Below, one piece after another: positions 16,559 through 24,965 of a stretch of 64,000 nucleotides of DNA. A program made the translations under genes and the position numbers. Source of the stretch: Proruminimicrobium sp963666965 (GTDB lineage Bacteria > Elusimicrobiota > Endomicrobiia > Endomicrobiales > Endomicrobiaceae); contig OY762939.1 in NCBI GenBank assembly GCA_963666965.1, positions 744,001 to 808,000 of the forward strand, read 5' to 3'. Numbering within the stretch: the stretch's first letter is position 1; every line of letters starts with the position of its first letter. The notes below the pieces were generated by a model. That model had not been told where the DNA came from, made no database searches, and saw only the letters and a program-made list of their open reading frames with translations.

Positions 16559-17779
16559 TTATTCCGCGAGTTTGAGGTTTAAATCGGAAATTTGTCTTCC
16601 AATGGATAATTCCAGTTCAAAAAGACTTTTGAGATAGTTGTGCATGATTTCAGTTTTACGTATTTTATTTTCAAGGTCTCTTATTGTGTCGGACTGATCA
16701 TAGGATAACGAAACTGTTTTTGCTTTTTTATACCAGAAAGTATATTTTTCAAAAGCTTTTCTCACCTGCAGTTTTATCTTTTCTTCTTCTTTTGATCTTT
16801 CAAGTGTTGCCTGCCTTGCCTGAATTTTCTTTTCTTTTATCTTTGCGAAAAGAGAACCGCCGTCAAATATAGGATAGTTAAGATTTAACGAGATATACCA
16901 GTTTTTTTCAATAGGTCTTGAGTTGCCGTCCATCCAGTCATAAGACGCTCCGAACATTACAGTCGGATATTTTTCCATCGTAAGAAGATTGACTTCAATG
17001 CCGTCCATAGTTTCCTGATACTGGGTATTTTTCATTTCAGGTCTGAACTGGTATGCCCACAGTATACATTGATCTAGTTCAAGATTTAAATCCTGTATTT
17101 CCATTGTGCCTGATAATTCCACCGTAGTATCAAGGCTGAGACCTACCAGGTTAAGAAAATCAAGCATCTGCATGTTATATTCATACCGGCAAATTTCAAT
17201 ATTATCTTTCAATCCGCTCACCAAATCCTGCGCGGCGTTTCTGTTATTAGCCAAAATATCAAGCTCTTTACCGTATATTTTAATTTTCTCCTGAAGAGAA
17301 AGCAATTTGTAAAAACTTGTTTTTACGTTTGCTATCACTTCGTTTGTTTTGATATCGGATTTGTTTTTTGCCTGTGAGAGTGATATTTTTGCAAGCTCAT
17401 TTGTGGCGGAAGTTCTGCCGCCGTTGTAAATCGTCTGCCAAAGCGAAATTCTTGTTGAATAATAAAAATCCTGAATGCCGCTGGGCAGATATGTTAAGTT
17501 AGGAAGAGATTCCGAGTTTATCACTGTCGGCAGATCGTTTGAAAATCTTGAGGCATTTATGTTGAAATTAACGACGGGATAATAAAGAGTTTTTGTTTTT
17601 TTAATACGCTGTTCGGCAAACAAAATAGACTGTTTGTTTATTAACACATCGTGATTTATGCTCAAGGCCTGTCTGATGCTTGAATCAAGAGTCAAAACTC
17701 TTTCCGAATAATCGCAGCAGACTTTCTCTGCAAAAATCAAAAACAACGATAAAAAAACAACAATTTTTATTTTATACAT
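16559..17779 (-). CDS. TolC-family outer-membrane efflux protein
   Basis: This 406-residue exported protein has the outer-membrane-factor pattern: signal peptide (1-22), then two internally similar halves. These consist of long amphipathic helices (about 105-210 and 305-400) and beta segments (PVVNFNINASRF, YISLNLNYPIFDGG). It is slightly shorter than E. coli TolC. Such proteins form trimeric tunnels for export pumps or type I secretion. No inner-membrane pump or adaptor gene is adjacent, so the partner is unknown. It overlaps argH by 13 bases, an odd pairing of amino-acid synthesis with efflux. Confidence 0.85.
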   Translation of the reverse strand: MYKIKIVVFLSLFLIFAEKVCCDYSERVLTLDSSIRQALSINHDVLINKQSILFAEQRIKKTKTLYYPVVNFNINASRFSNDLPTVINSESLPNLTYLPSGIQDFYYSTRISLWQTIYNGGRTSATNELAKISLSQAKNKSDIKTNEVIANVKTSFYKLLSLQEKIKIYGKELDILANNRNAAQDLVSGLKDNIEICRYEYNMQMLDFLNLVGLSLDTTVELSGTMEIQDLNLELDQCILWAYQFRPEMKNTQYQETMDGIEVNLLTMEKYPTVMFGASYDWMDGNSRPIEKNWYISLNLNYPIFDGGSLFAKIKEKKIQARQATLERSKEEEKIKLQVRKAFEKYTFWYKKAKTVSLSYDQSDTIRDLENKIRKTEIMHNYLKSLFELELSIGRQISDLNLKLAE

Positions 17780-19095
17780 TTTTTAATGTCCGCAATCTGT
17801 TTTAACACGGATTTCTTTGAAGTTCCGCCGTAAGAGCTTTTCGCGTTTATTATATTTTTTATATCTATAAATTTAAAAATATCTTTTTCTATTTCTTTCG
17901 AAAAACACTTATATTCTTCTATGGACATGTCATTGAGAGTTTTATCTTTGTTTATACAGTAACGGACTATATCTTTTACTATTGCATGCGCTGTTCTGAA
18001 AGGTATGTTTTTTCTGGCCAGATAATCTGCTATTTCTGTTGCCTGTATAAATCCTTTTTGAGTGCTTTTTAATGTTTTTTCGCCGTTAAATGAGAATGAA
18101 TTCATCATATCGGTCATAACTTCAAGGCAAAGTTTAACGGTATCCGTAGCGTCAAATACCGGCGGTTTATCTTCCTGCAAATCTCTGTTGTAAGCAAGAG
18201 GAAGGGCCTTTACTATTGTAAGAAGAGCGGTTAAATCTCCGAATACCCTGCCTGATTTTCCTCTTATTATTTCTGCGCAGTCCGGATTTCTTTTCTGAGG
18301 CATTATCGACGAGCCTGAAGTGAAAATATCTCCGATTTTGATAAATCCGAATTCTGCCGATGACCATATTATTATTTCTTCTGCAAGTTTTGATAAGTGG
18401 GCCGCTATAAGCGAAAGATCAAAAAGATATTCGCATGCGAAGTCTCTGTCGCTGACGGCATCAAGCGAATTTTGTGTTACGGAATCAAAATTTAAAAGTT
18501 TCGCCGTATAATTTCTGTCTATTTTAAAAGAAGTTCCGGCAAGAGCAGCGCTTCCAAGCGGAAGAACATTGACTCTCTTTAATGAGTCTGACAATCTTTC
18601 TTTGTCTCTTTGAAGCATCCATGCATAAGCCAAAAGATAATGGGCTCCCAAAACAGGCTGAGCAGGCTGCAGATGCGTGTATCCCGGCATTATGACGTCA
18701 ACTGATTTTTCGGCCTTATGTGCAAGAACCGATTGTAAATCCGAAATCATTTTTATTGCCGAAAGTATTTCTGTTTTTAAATAAATTCTTAAATCTGTTG
18801 CAACCTGATCGTTTCTGCTTCTTGCCGTGTGCATTTTGCCGCCGACAGGTCCGATCCTTTTTATAAGTTCTTTTTCTATTGCGAAATGGATATCTTCCTC
18901 TTTGGGAAGCTGCCATCCTTTTTCAATATCTTTCAGTATTGAAGAAAGTCCCTTTATTATTTTTGCGCCGTCAGAATTTGTTAAAATTTTTGTTTTAACA
19001 AGCATCTTTACGTGCGCCGTTGAACCTTCAATGTCTGCTTTTGCAAGACGCCAGTCAAACGAAAAAGAACCTATAAACTGTTCAAAGTTTTTCAT
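17767..19095 (-). CDS. argH: Argininosuccinate lyase
   Basis: This 442-residue fumarase/aspartase-superfamily enzyme cleaves argininosuccinate to arginine and fumarate. Key motifs are TARSRNDQVATD, YTHLQPAQP (catalytic His) and the signature GSSIMPQKRNPD (catalytic Ser loop). It overlaps argG by ATGA and is coupled to it. Together with argD and argG it gives the end of arginine synthesis; argF, argB, argC and argJ are not in the window. Confidence 0.96.
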   Translation of the reverse strand: MKNFEQFIGSFSFDWRLAKADIEGSTAHVKMLVKTKILTNSDGAKIIKGLSSILKDIEKGWQLPKEEDIHFAIEKELIKRIGPVGGKMHTARSRNDQVATDLRIYLKTEILSAIKMISDLQSVLAHKAEKSVDVIMPGYTHLQPAQPVLGAHYLLAYAWMLQRDKERLSDSLKRVNVLPLGSAALAGTSFKIDRNYTAKLLNFDSVTQNSLDAVSDRDFACEYLFDLSLIAAHLSKLAEEIIIWSSAEFGFIKIGDIFTSGSSIMPQKRNPDCAEIIRGKSGRVFGDLTALLTIVKALPLAYNRDLQEDKPPVFDATDTVKLCLEVMTDMMNSFSFNGEKTLKSTQKGFIQATEIADYLARKNIPFRTAHAIVKDIVRYCINKDKTLNDMSIEEYKCFSKEIEKDIFKFIDIKNIINAKSSYGGTSKKSVLKQIADIKKCIK

Positions 19096-20300
19096 TTATA
19101 TTCCTTTCTTAAAATTGCCTGCACTTTCGTAGGCAGTCCGAAAAGATTTATAAAACCCTCGGCGTCTTTCTGGTTATATACGGCATCTTTGTCAAAAGTA
19201 GCCAGTTCTTCCCAGTAAAGAGGCTGCTTTGCTTTTCTTGAAACAATTTTCATGTTTCCCTTATAGAGGCTTACCGTAACGGAACCTGTTACATATTTCT
19301 GAGTTACGTTTATAAAAGCGTCAAGAGCTTCTCTTAAAGGCGCAAACCATACGCCGTTATAAGCAAGTTCCGCATATTTGTGAGACAATATTTCCTTATA
19401 ATGTGCAGTATCTCTGTCGACTGTTAAAGATTCAAGTTCGTTATGGGCAAAATACAAAAGAGTAGCCGCAGGAGCTTCATAAACTCCTCTTGATTTCATT
19501 CCGACGAGTCTGTTTTCAACGATATCGATTCTTCCGACGGCATTGTCTCCGGCCACCTGATTCAGTTTTTTAATAAGTTCAACAGGTTTGAAAGTTTTTC
19601 CGTTTATAGCTACCGGAATTCCTTTTACAAAATCTATTTTTACATAAGTCGGTTTGTTTGGCGCTTCTTTGGGGGAAACAGTCATCTGGAACATTGAGTC
19701 GTCATATTCATTTTCAAGATTTTCAAGAATTCCGCCTTCATAAGATATGTGCCATAAATTAGCATCTGAAGAATAAGGTTTAGCTTTTGTTACGGGAACA
19801 GGAATGTTTCTTTTTTTTGCGTAATCTATTGCGTCATTTCTTGATTTTATGTCCCATTCTCTCCACGGCGCTATTATTTTTACTTCAGGAATCAAGGCTT
19901 TAAATGCAAGTTCAAATCTTACCTGGTCGTTTCCTTTGCCTGTTGCTCCGTGGCATATCGCGTCGGCTTTTTCTTTTTTTGCTATTTCGGCTATTTTTTT
20001 TGCTATGACCGGTCTTGCAAGAGAAGTCCCGAGAAGATATCTGTTTTCATAAAGAGCGTTTGCTTTAATTGCGGGGAATATATAATCCGTTACAAATTCA
20101 TGCTGTGCATCTATGATATAGGCTTTTGAAGCGCCTGTCCTTATTGCTTTTTCTTTAAGGCCCGTAAGTTCTTTGTCCTGACCGACGTTTACGCAGCATG
20201 CTATAACTTCGGCATTGTAATGTTCTTTAATCCACGATAATATGATCGACGTGTCCAATCCGCCCGAATAGGCTACTACTACTTTTTTAATGTCTGACAT
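19092..20300 (-). CDS. argG: Argininosuccinate synthase
   Basis: This 402-residue type I enzyme joins citrulline and aspartate at the cost of ATP. It begins with the PP-loop VVVAYSGGLDTSIIL and has ATGKGNDQVRFE and the citrulline-site residues near NVGQD. Length is standard. Its start lies inside the argD 3' end (22-base overlap), and its stop overlaps argH. The order argD-argG-argH suggests coordinated expression of the late arginine pathway. Confidence 0.96.
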   Translation of the reverse strand: MSDIKKVVVAYSGGLDTSIILSWIKEHYNAEVIACCVNVGQDKELTGLKEKAIRTGASKAYIIDAQHEFVTDYIFPAIKANALYENRYLLGTSLARPVIAKKIAEIAKKEKADAICHGATGKGNDQVRFELAFKALIPEVKIIAPWREWDIKSRNDAIDYAKKRNIPVPVTKAKPYSSDANLWHISYEGGILENLENEYDDSMFQMTVSPKEAPNKPTYVKIDFVKGIPVAINGKTFKPVELIKKLNQVAGDNAVGRIDIVENRLVGMKSRGVYEAPAATLLYFAHNELESLTVDRDTAHYKEILSHKYAELAYNGVWFAPLREALDAFINVTQKYVTGSVTVSLYKGNMKIVSRKAKQPLYWEELATFDKDAVYNQKDAEGFINLFGLPTKVQAILRKEYK

Positions 20301-21487
20301 TTTAACGCATCCTCCAGTATTTTGATTGCAAAATCTATATTTTTTTTAGTTATGACAAAAGGCGGCAAAAACCTTAGAACGTTTTCTTTCGGACTGTTTA
20401 TTATCAGGCCTTTGTCGAGACAAAATTCTACTATATCTTTAGCGGCAAAATCAAGCTCTACCCCGATAAGAAGTCCGATATTCCTTATTTCCTTAACGGA
20501 AGGGTATTTTTTCTTTAACTCATTGAGCTTTTTTACAAAATAATCTGCTTTTGCCGATACTTCTTTTTTAAGAAAATTCGGAGTCATCTGTTTTAAAACC
20601 GCCAAAGCAGCCGCGCATGCCACGGGATTTCCGCCGAAAGTCGAACCGTGGTCTCCTAAAACAAAAAGATTTGCCGTTTTTTTGCCGGCAATAACAGCCC
20701 CGAGCGGCAGACCGTTTGCGATTGATTTTGCAAGCGTAAAAACATCGGGTTTTACTCCGTAATGCTGCCATGCAAAAAGTTTTCCGGTCCTTCCCATGCC
20801 GCACTGAACTTCGTCAAATATTAAAAGAAGGTCGTTTTTGTCGCAAAGCTGCCTCAATTGTTTTAAAAAATCTTTTTTCGCGGGTATCATTCCGCCTTCG
20901 CATTGAAAAGGTTCTATCATTACTGCAACTGTATTTGAATTTATCAATTTTTTTACCGAGTCAATATTATTGAAATCGGCATAAACAAATTTTTCTACAA
21001 GAGGCGTAATCAAATTATGAAATTTATCCTGTCCTGTTGCAGAAAGAGTTGCCAAAGTCCTTCCGTGAAAAGAATTTTTAAAAGTTACTATCTCAAATCT
21101 TTCTTTATTGTTTTTTGATTTATGTAATTTTCCGTATTTCCTTGCCATCTTTATCGCGCCTTCATTTGCTTCCGCTCCCGAATTTGCAAGAAAAACTTTT
21201 GCTCCTTTGCCGAACGATTTTAACACCAGTTCTTTGGCAAGTTCAGCCTGCGGCTTTGCATAGTAAAGATTTGAAATATGCAAAAAACAGTCAATCTGTT
21301 TCTTTATTGCCGATATTACCGTTTTATCACGGTGCCCGAGATTACATACGCTGATTCCTGAAAAAAAATCGGTATATTTTTTGCCTTTATCATCCCATAT
21401 ATACTGATCTTGCGCTTTTCTTACCACAATATCCGATTTTTTATATGTTTGCATCAAATACTCGTTAGTCAATTTTTTTGTATCCAT
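20279..21487 (-). CDS. argD: Acetylornithine aminotransferase
   Basis: This 402-residue class III PLP aminotransferase makes N-acetylornithine from N-acetylglutamate semialdehyde; many members also accept succinyl-diaminopimelate. Motifs are FFSGISVCNLGH, NSGAEANEGA, FHGRTLATLSATGQ, the Asp in LIFDEVQCGMGRTG and the PLP lysine in TLAKSIANGLPLG. A GGAGAATTC ribosome site precedes the ATG. It is the first gene of a seven-gene overlapping operon. Ornithine or GABA aminotransferase activity is possible but less likely beside argG/argH. Confidence 0.92.
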   Translation of the reverse strand: MDTKKLTNEYLMQTYKKSDIVVRKAQDQYIWDDKGKKYTDFFSGISVCNLGHRDKTVISAIKKQIDCFLHISNLYYAKPQAELAKELVLKSFGKGAKVFLANSGAEANEGAIKMARKYGKLHKSKNNKERFEIVTFKNSFHGRTLATLSATGQDKFHNLITPLVEKFVYADFNNIDSVKKLINSNTVAVMIEPFQCEGGMIPAKKDFLKQLRQLCDKNDLLLIFDEVQCGMGRTGKLFAWQHYGVKPDVFTLAKSIANGLPLGAVIAGKKTANLFVLGDHGSTFGGNPVACAAALAVLKQMTPNFLKKEVSAKADYFVKKLNELKKKYPSVKEIRNIGLLIGVELDFAAKDIVEFCLDKGLIINSPKENVLRFLPPFVITKKNIDFAIKILEDALKCQTLKK

Positions 21488-21519
21488 AGAATTCTCCGTA
21501 AAAATAATAAACTTCGTAT

Positions 21520-21548
21520 ATTAAAACATTTATATTTAATTTTGACAA
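21520..21548 (-). promoter_or_regulatory. Sigma-70-type promoter of the argD operon
   Basis: Minus strand TTGTCA (21543-21548), 17-base spacer, TTTAAT (21520-21525): five of six matches in each box. The predicted transcript starts near 21513, about 25 bases before the argD ATG. Its -35 overlaps a TTGACA on the + strand, so the divergent promoters here are nearly back to back. Confidence 0.6.
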
Positions 21549-21569
21549 GAGAACGGGTTTATTATTTGA

Positions 21570-21598
21570 TTGACAATCCGGTTATTTTTCAATAACAT
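21570..21598 (+). promoter_or_regulatory. Sigma-70-type promoter of the phosphatase/G1P dehydrogenase pair
   Basis: TTGACA (21570-21575), a 17-base spacer and TAACAT (21593-21598, four of six) lie 26 bases before ATG 21624. A second TTGACA at 21542-21547 has TTTGAT at 17 bases and may be an alternative. The TTG at 21570 is part of the -35 box, not a start codon. Confidence 0.5.
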
Positions 21599-21623
21599 AA
21601 AAGACAAAAAAACGGGTGCTAAA

Positions 21624-22292
21624 ATGACTGATAAAAAAATTGCTTTAATAAGCGACTTTGACGGAACTATAACTAAAGAAGATTTTTTTAATATGGCTGT
21701 TGAGCAACTTTTGTCTCCGGAAGCTTTAAAACCGTGGCATGATTATGTTTCAGGTAAAACAACCCATATTGATGCGCTTACCGGTATTTTTTCGCAGATA
21801 CGTTTGTCTCAGCACGAATTGGATAAATTTATTGATACAATACATATTGATAAATATTTTTACGATGTAATGGATTTTTGTTTAGAATACAAAATTCCCG
21901 TATATATATGCAGCGCAGGGACAAAATATTATATTGAAAAAAAGATAGGCAAAGAAATTAAGAAATACGAAATACAGGTTGTTTCAAACGAAGGGACATA
22001 TTCACAGGAAAAAGGACTGCATCTTATATCTCCCGATAAAAATGATCCTTTTTACGATCCAAACACGGGGATATCAAAAGAAGCTCTGATTAAGAAATTA
22101 AAAACAGAAGGATATTTCACAATTTATGCAGGGGACGGACGTCCTGATTTTCTGCCGTCAAAAATAGCTGATACGGTTTTTGCGAAAAGTATCCTTCTTG
22201 ATATGTGTAAACAGGCAAATATAAAAACAGAAAAGTTTGAAAATTTTAAAGATATATTGGATTATTTGAGGAGGTTTTATGACGCAGGCTAA
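21624..22292 (+). CDS. HAD-superfamily phosphatase (MtnX/SerB-like)
   Basis: This 222-residue protein is a subclass I HAD phosphatase: nucleophile motif DFDGTITKED near residue 10, motif II in VYICSAGTKYY and motif IV GDGRPDF near 171. It resembles MtnX and phosphoserine-phosphatase-like proteins, but the substrate is not evident. I start it at ATG 21624 because the upstream frame overlaps the promoter and the family begins just before DFDGT. It overlaps the glycerol-1-phosphate dehydrogenase gene by 14 bases. The pair suggests that the substrate is a phosphorylated polyol or that product of the neighbour, but that is inference. Confidence 0.75.
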   Translation: MTDKKIALISDFDGTITKEDFFNMAVEQLLSPEALKPWHDYVSGKTTHIDALTGIFSQIRLSQHELDKFIDTIHIDKYFYDVMDFCLEYKIPVYICSAGTKYYIEKKIGKEIKKYEIQVVSNEGTYSQEKGLHLISPDKNDPFYDPNTGISKEALIKKLKTEGYFTIYAGDGRPDFLPSKIADTVFAKSILLDMCKQANIKTEKFENFKDILDYLRRFYDAG

Positions 22293-23337
22293 AGTTATCA
22301 ATATTCCTGCTCTTTTGAAAATAGGGCACGGGAAAATACATAAAATAGGCAAATACCTTTTTGACAGAAAATATATAAAAGTTGCAATTTTTTTCAGCGA
22401 TGGCATAGAATCGCTTGTGGCCGATGATCTTTATTCGGGATTTGAGCTTTTTGACATTCAGGTTGTATGCAAGGATACAATAAACGACATAGGAATAGAA
22501 AATATAATTCATACCGCTTTTAAAATACCTTCGGACACGAATGTTCTTTTGGGAATAGGAGGCGGAAAGGCTCTGGATTACAGCAAATACTGCGCGCATG
22601 TTTTAAAACTGCCTTTTATAAGCGTTCCTACTTCGGTTTCAAACGACGGTTTTTGCAGTCCTAACGCTTCGCTTTTGGTTTCAGGCAAACGAAAAAGCGT
22701 AAAATCAACCATGCCGTACGGAATAGTCGCAGATCTTGATATAATCAGCAAGGCTCCGGAAATGACTTTATATTCAGGCGTGGGAGACATTATTTCAAAA
22801 ATTACGGCTCTTTGGGACTGGAAACAGGCTTTTTTAAAAAAGAAAGACGATTACAGTGATTTTGCGGCTTTGATTTCAAATAATTCTCTTGATATTCTCA
22901 CATGCGATAATCTGCATAACCCTAAGGATAATGAATTTCAGTACAGGCTTGTAAATTCGCTTGTTTTAAGCGGAATAGCTATGGAAATAGCGGGATATTC
23001 AAGACCGGCAAGCGGCAGCGAACATCTTATTTCGCATGCTCTTGATAATGTTTCAAAATGCCCTAAAATGCACGGACTTCAGGTTGGAGTTGCGACATAT
23101 TTGTGCTCTCTTTTGCAGAATAATAAAGCCGAACTTGTAAAAGATTTTCTGCTTAAAACCGGTTTTATAAATTTTGTTTCGGAAAGTTTTGATAAAAAAG
23201 AATTTATTGAAGCGATAAAACAGGCACCGTCGGTAAAAGAAAATTATTATACGGTTTTATCTGAAGAAGACAGTTTTGAAAAAGCTTTAAATTTCATAGA
23301 TAATGATTCTGTTTTGGGGCAGGTTTTTAAAAAATGA
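22279..23337 (+). CDS. sn-Glycerol-1-phosphate dehydrogenase family protein
   Basis: This 352-residue iron/zinc-dependent dehydrogenase matches the EgsA/AraM branch. It has the NAD(P)-binding GIGGGKALDY near residue 94, then VPTSVSNDGFCSPNASL (metal Asp), SGSEHLISHALD (metal His) and MHGLQVGV (metal His). This family reduces dihydroxyacetone phosphate to sn-glycerol-1-phosphate. That is the archaeal lipid backbone precursor, made in some bacteria (B. subtilis AraM) for heptaprenylglyceryl lipids. A GGAGG ribosome site lies within the upstream coding end. No prenyl-glyceryl-phosphate synthase is in the window. A different polyol substrate is possible. Confidence 0.82.
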   Translation: MTQAKVINIPALLKIGHGKIHKIGKYLFDRKYIKVAIFFSDGIESLVADDLYSGFELFDIQVVCKDTINDIGIENIIHTAFKIPSDTNVLLGIGGGKALDYSKYCAHVLKLPFISVPTSVSNDGFCSPNASLLVSGKRKSVKSTMPYGIVADLDIISKAPEMTLYSGVGDIISKITALWDWKQAFLKKKDDYSDFAALISNNSLDILTCDNLHNPKDNEFQYRLVNSLVLSGIAMEIAGYSRPASGSEHLISHALDNVSKCPKMHGLQVGVATYLCSLLQNNKAELVKDFLLKTGFINFVSESFDKKEFIEAIKQAPSVKENYYTVLSEEDSFEKALNFIDNDSVLGQVFKK

Positions 23338-23339
23338 AA

Positions 23340-24965
23340 TTAATCGGAATATAAAACTTCCGTTATTTTCATATCCGGCATATTTGTTTTTATATCATCG
23401 CTGCTGTTTGTGCAGAACTGGTCTATTTTGTTTATGCCTTTTGCGTGAAGATATTGGTTCAAATTTGAAAAATAATATTTGTCTTTCTTGAGCTGTTTAA
23501 AAATTATTATATTTGTATTTTTTTGTTTAATATGAGTTGTTATGTTTTTTTGAGTTTCAAAAGTTTCGCTAAAGTCGGGATTTCGAAACGATATTATTGC
23601 ACCAGCCGCAATAAGCAGAAAGAGCCCTGTAAGTATTTTTCTGTTTCGGCTGAATTCAAGCATTGTTATAAGCGCAAAATAATAAAATATAATTGCTGTA
23701 ACTGACGGTATTTTTACATAAATCATTGAAAAATGGAAATCCGCCATAAATCTTATAAGCGAAAGCATGACGTTTATTACTCCCGAAAGCAGTATTGAAA
23801 AAAACAACGCAATCCACTGAGAAATAAAAGCCGTCGCATAAAACATAAAAGAGAATGCCACTATAAATCCTACGGCCGGCACTATCAGGATATTTGCCAA
23901 GAAAGATATTAATGATAATTTACCGAAATAAAACATAAGAACAGGCAGAATCCCCGCCTGAGCGGCAATCGTAACGCTTACAACATTCCAAAACCATCTG
24001 AGATATTTGTTTTGAATTTTGCCTAAAGATGAATTAATTTTCGGGTACAAATATATTATTCCAAGAGTCGCCGTAAAAGACATTTGAAAGCTCGCCGTAA
24101 AAAGTTCCTGAGGATTGAAAATAAGTATTATAAGAGCCGATAAAGCCATGGCGTTATAAACAAGAGGTTCTCTGTCGATAATCAGAGATATCAATATACA
24201 TAATGCCATTATTGAGGCTCTGACGACAGGCGGATTTGCTCCTGTCATTATCGTATAAAAAAATATTGCCGGAATTGTAAGAAGATAAACGTATTTCATG
24301 GGGAGTCTGAAAAATTTAAACAAAAATAAAAAAATAATTACGCAGAACCCTACGTTCATTCCGCTTACAACAAGAATATGTATAAGGCCCGTATTTATGA
24401 AAATATTTTTTGTGTCGTCATCGATAGAAGATTTTTCGCCTATAAACATTGCTTCAAGCACCGATGAATACGGCTGTTTGAAAAAACTTTCAAATTTATC
24501 GGATACGTCGTTTTTTGCCGCCAACGCGATTTTTTTAATAAATGCCGGATCGGCGCCTGTTATTTTTATGTCAGAAGCATAAAGCAAAGTGTAGATGTTT
24601 TGTCTGGAAAGATATTTTGAGTAATCAAAATTGCCGGGAAATGCCGGTTTGGGAGGGATTTGTATTTTTCCGTTCAGTTCCAGTAAATCGCCGTATTTTA
24701 TGTCCGGTAAAGTATCGGCATAAACCATAATCTTTTCTTTTGCAGGCAATCCGTTTATTGAGTAAGACAGCAACGTAAATTGTTTTCTGTTGTTTTTTGA
24801 ATACGGCTCGCTTATTATTTTTCCGGTTATTGTGTTTTTTGCGCCTGCATAATTTGCAAAAACGCTTCTTTTTTCGGCAGAGAACATTCCGCTGTAATCC
24901 GCAAAAAGTATAAATAAAACGTATAAAAAAAGAATGGTTATGACAGGTCTTTTAAATAGAATCAT
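23340..24965 (-). CDS. comEC: ComEC/Rec2-type DNA uptake channel, without a complete metallo-beta-lactamase domain
   Basis: This 541-residue protein has an N-terminal OB-like segment (DUF4131-like; GKIQIPPKPAFPGNFDY) and then the Competence domain of about eight helices. Signature stretches are HILVVSGMNVGF, TGANPPVVRASIMAL and FQMSFTATLGIIYLYP. ComEC moves single-stranded DNA across the inner membrane in natural transformation. Most versions (about 750 residues) end in a metallo-beta-lactamase-like nuclease. Here only about 75 soluble residues follow the last helix, and no HxHxDH motif is present. The tail NQYLHAKGINKID looks like a remnant of the start of that domain. It overlaps the upstream TMTC-like gene by 14 bases. 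Confidence 0.88.
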   Translation of the reverse strand: MILFKRPVITILFLYVLFILFADYSGMFSAEKRSVFANYAGAKNTITGKIISEPYSKNNRKQFTLLSYSINGLPAKEKIMVYADTLPDIKYGDLLELNGKIQIPPKPAFPGNFDYSKYLSRQNIYTLLYASDIKITGADPAFIKKIALAAKNDVSDKFESFFKQPYSSVLEAMFIGEKSSIDDDTKNIFINTGLIHILVVSGMNVGFCVIIFLFLFKFFRLPMKYVYLLTIPAIFFYTIMTGANPPVVRASIMALCILISLIIDREPLVYNAMALSALIILIFNPQELFTASFQMSFTATLGIIYLYPKINSSLGKIQNKYLRWFWNVVSVTIAAQAGILPVLMFYFGKLSLISFLANILIVPAVGFIVAFSFMFYATAFISQWIALFFSILLSGVINVMLSLIRFMADFHFSMIYVKIPSVTAIIFYYFALITMLEFSRNRKILTGLFLLIAAGAIISFRNPDFSETFETQKNITTHIKQKNTNIIIFKQLKKDKYYFSNLNQYLHAKGINKIDQFCTNSSDDIKTNMPDMKITEVLYSD

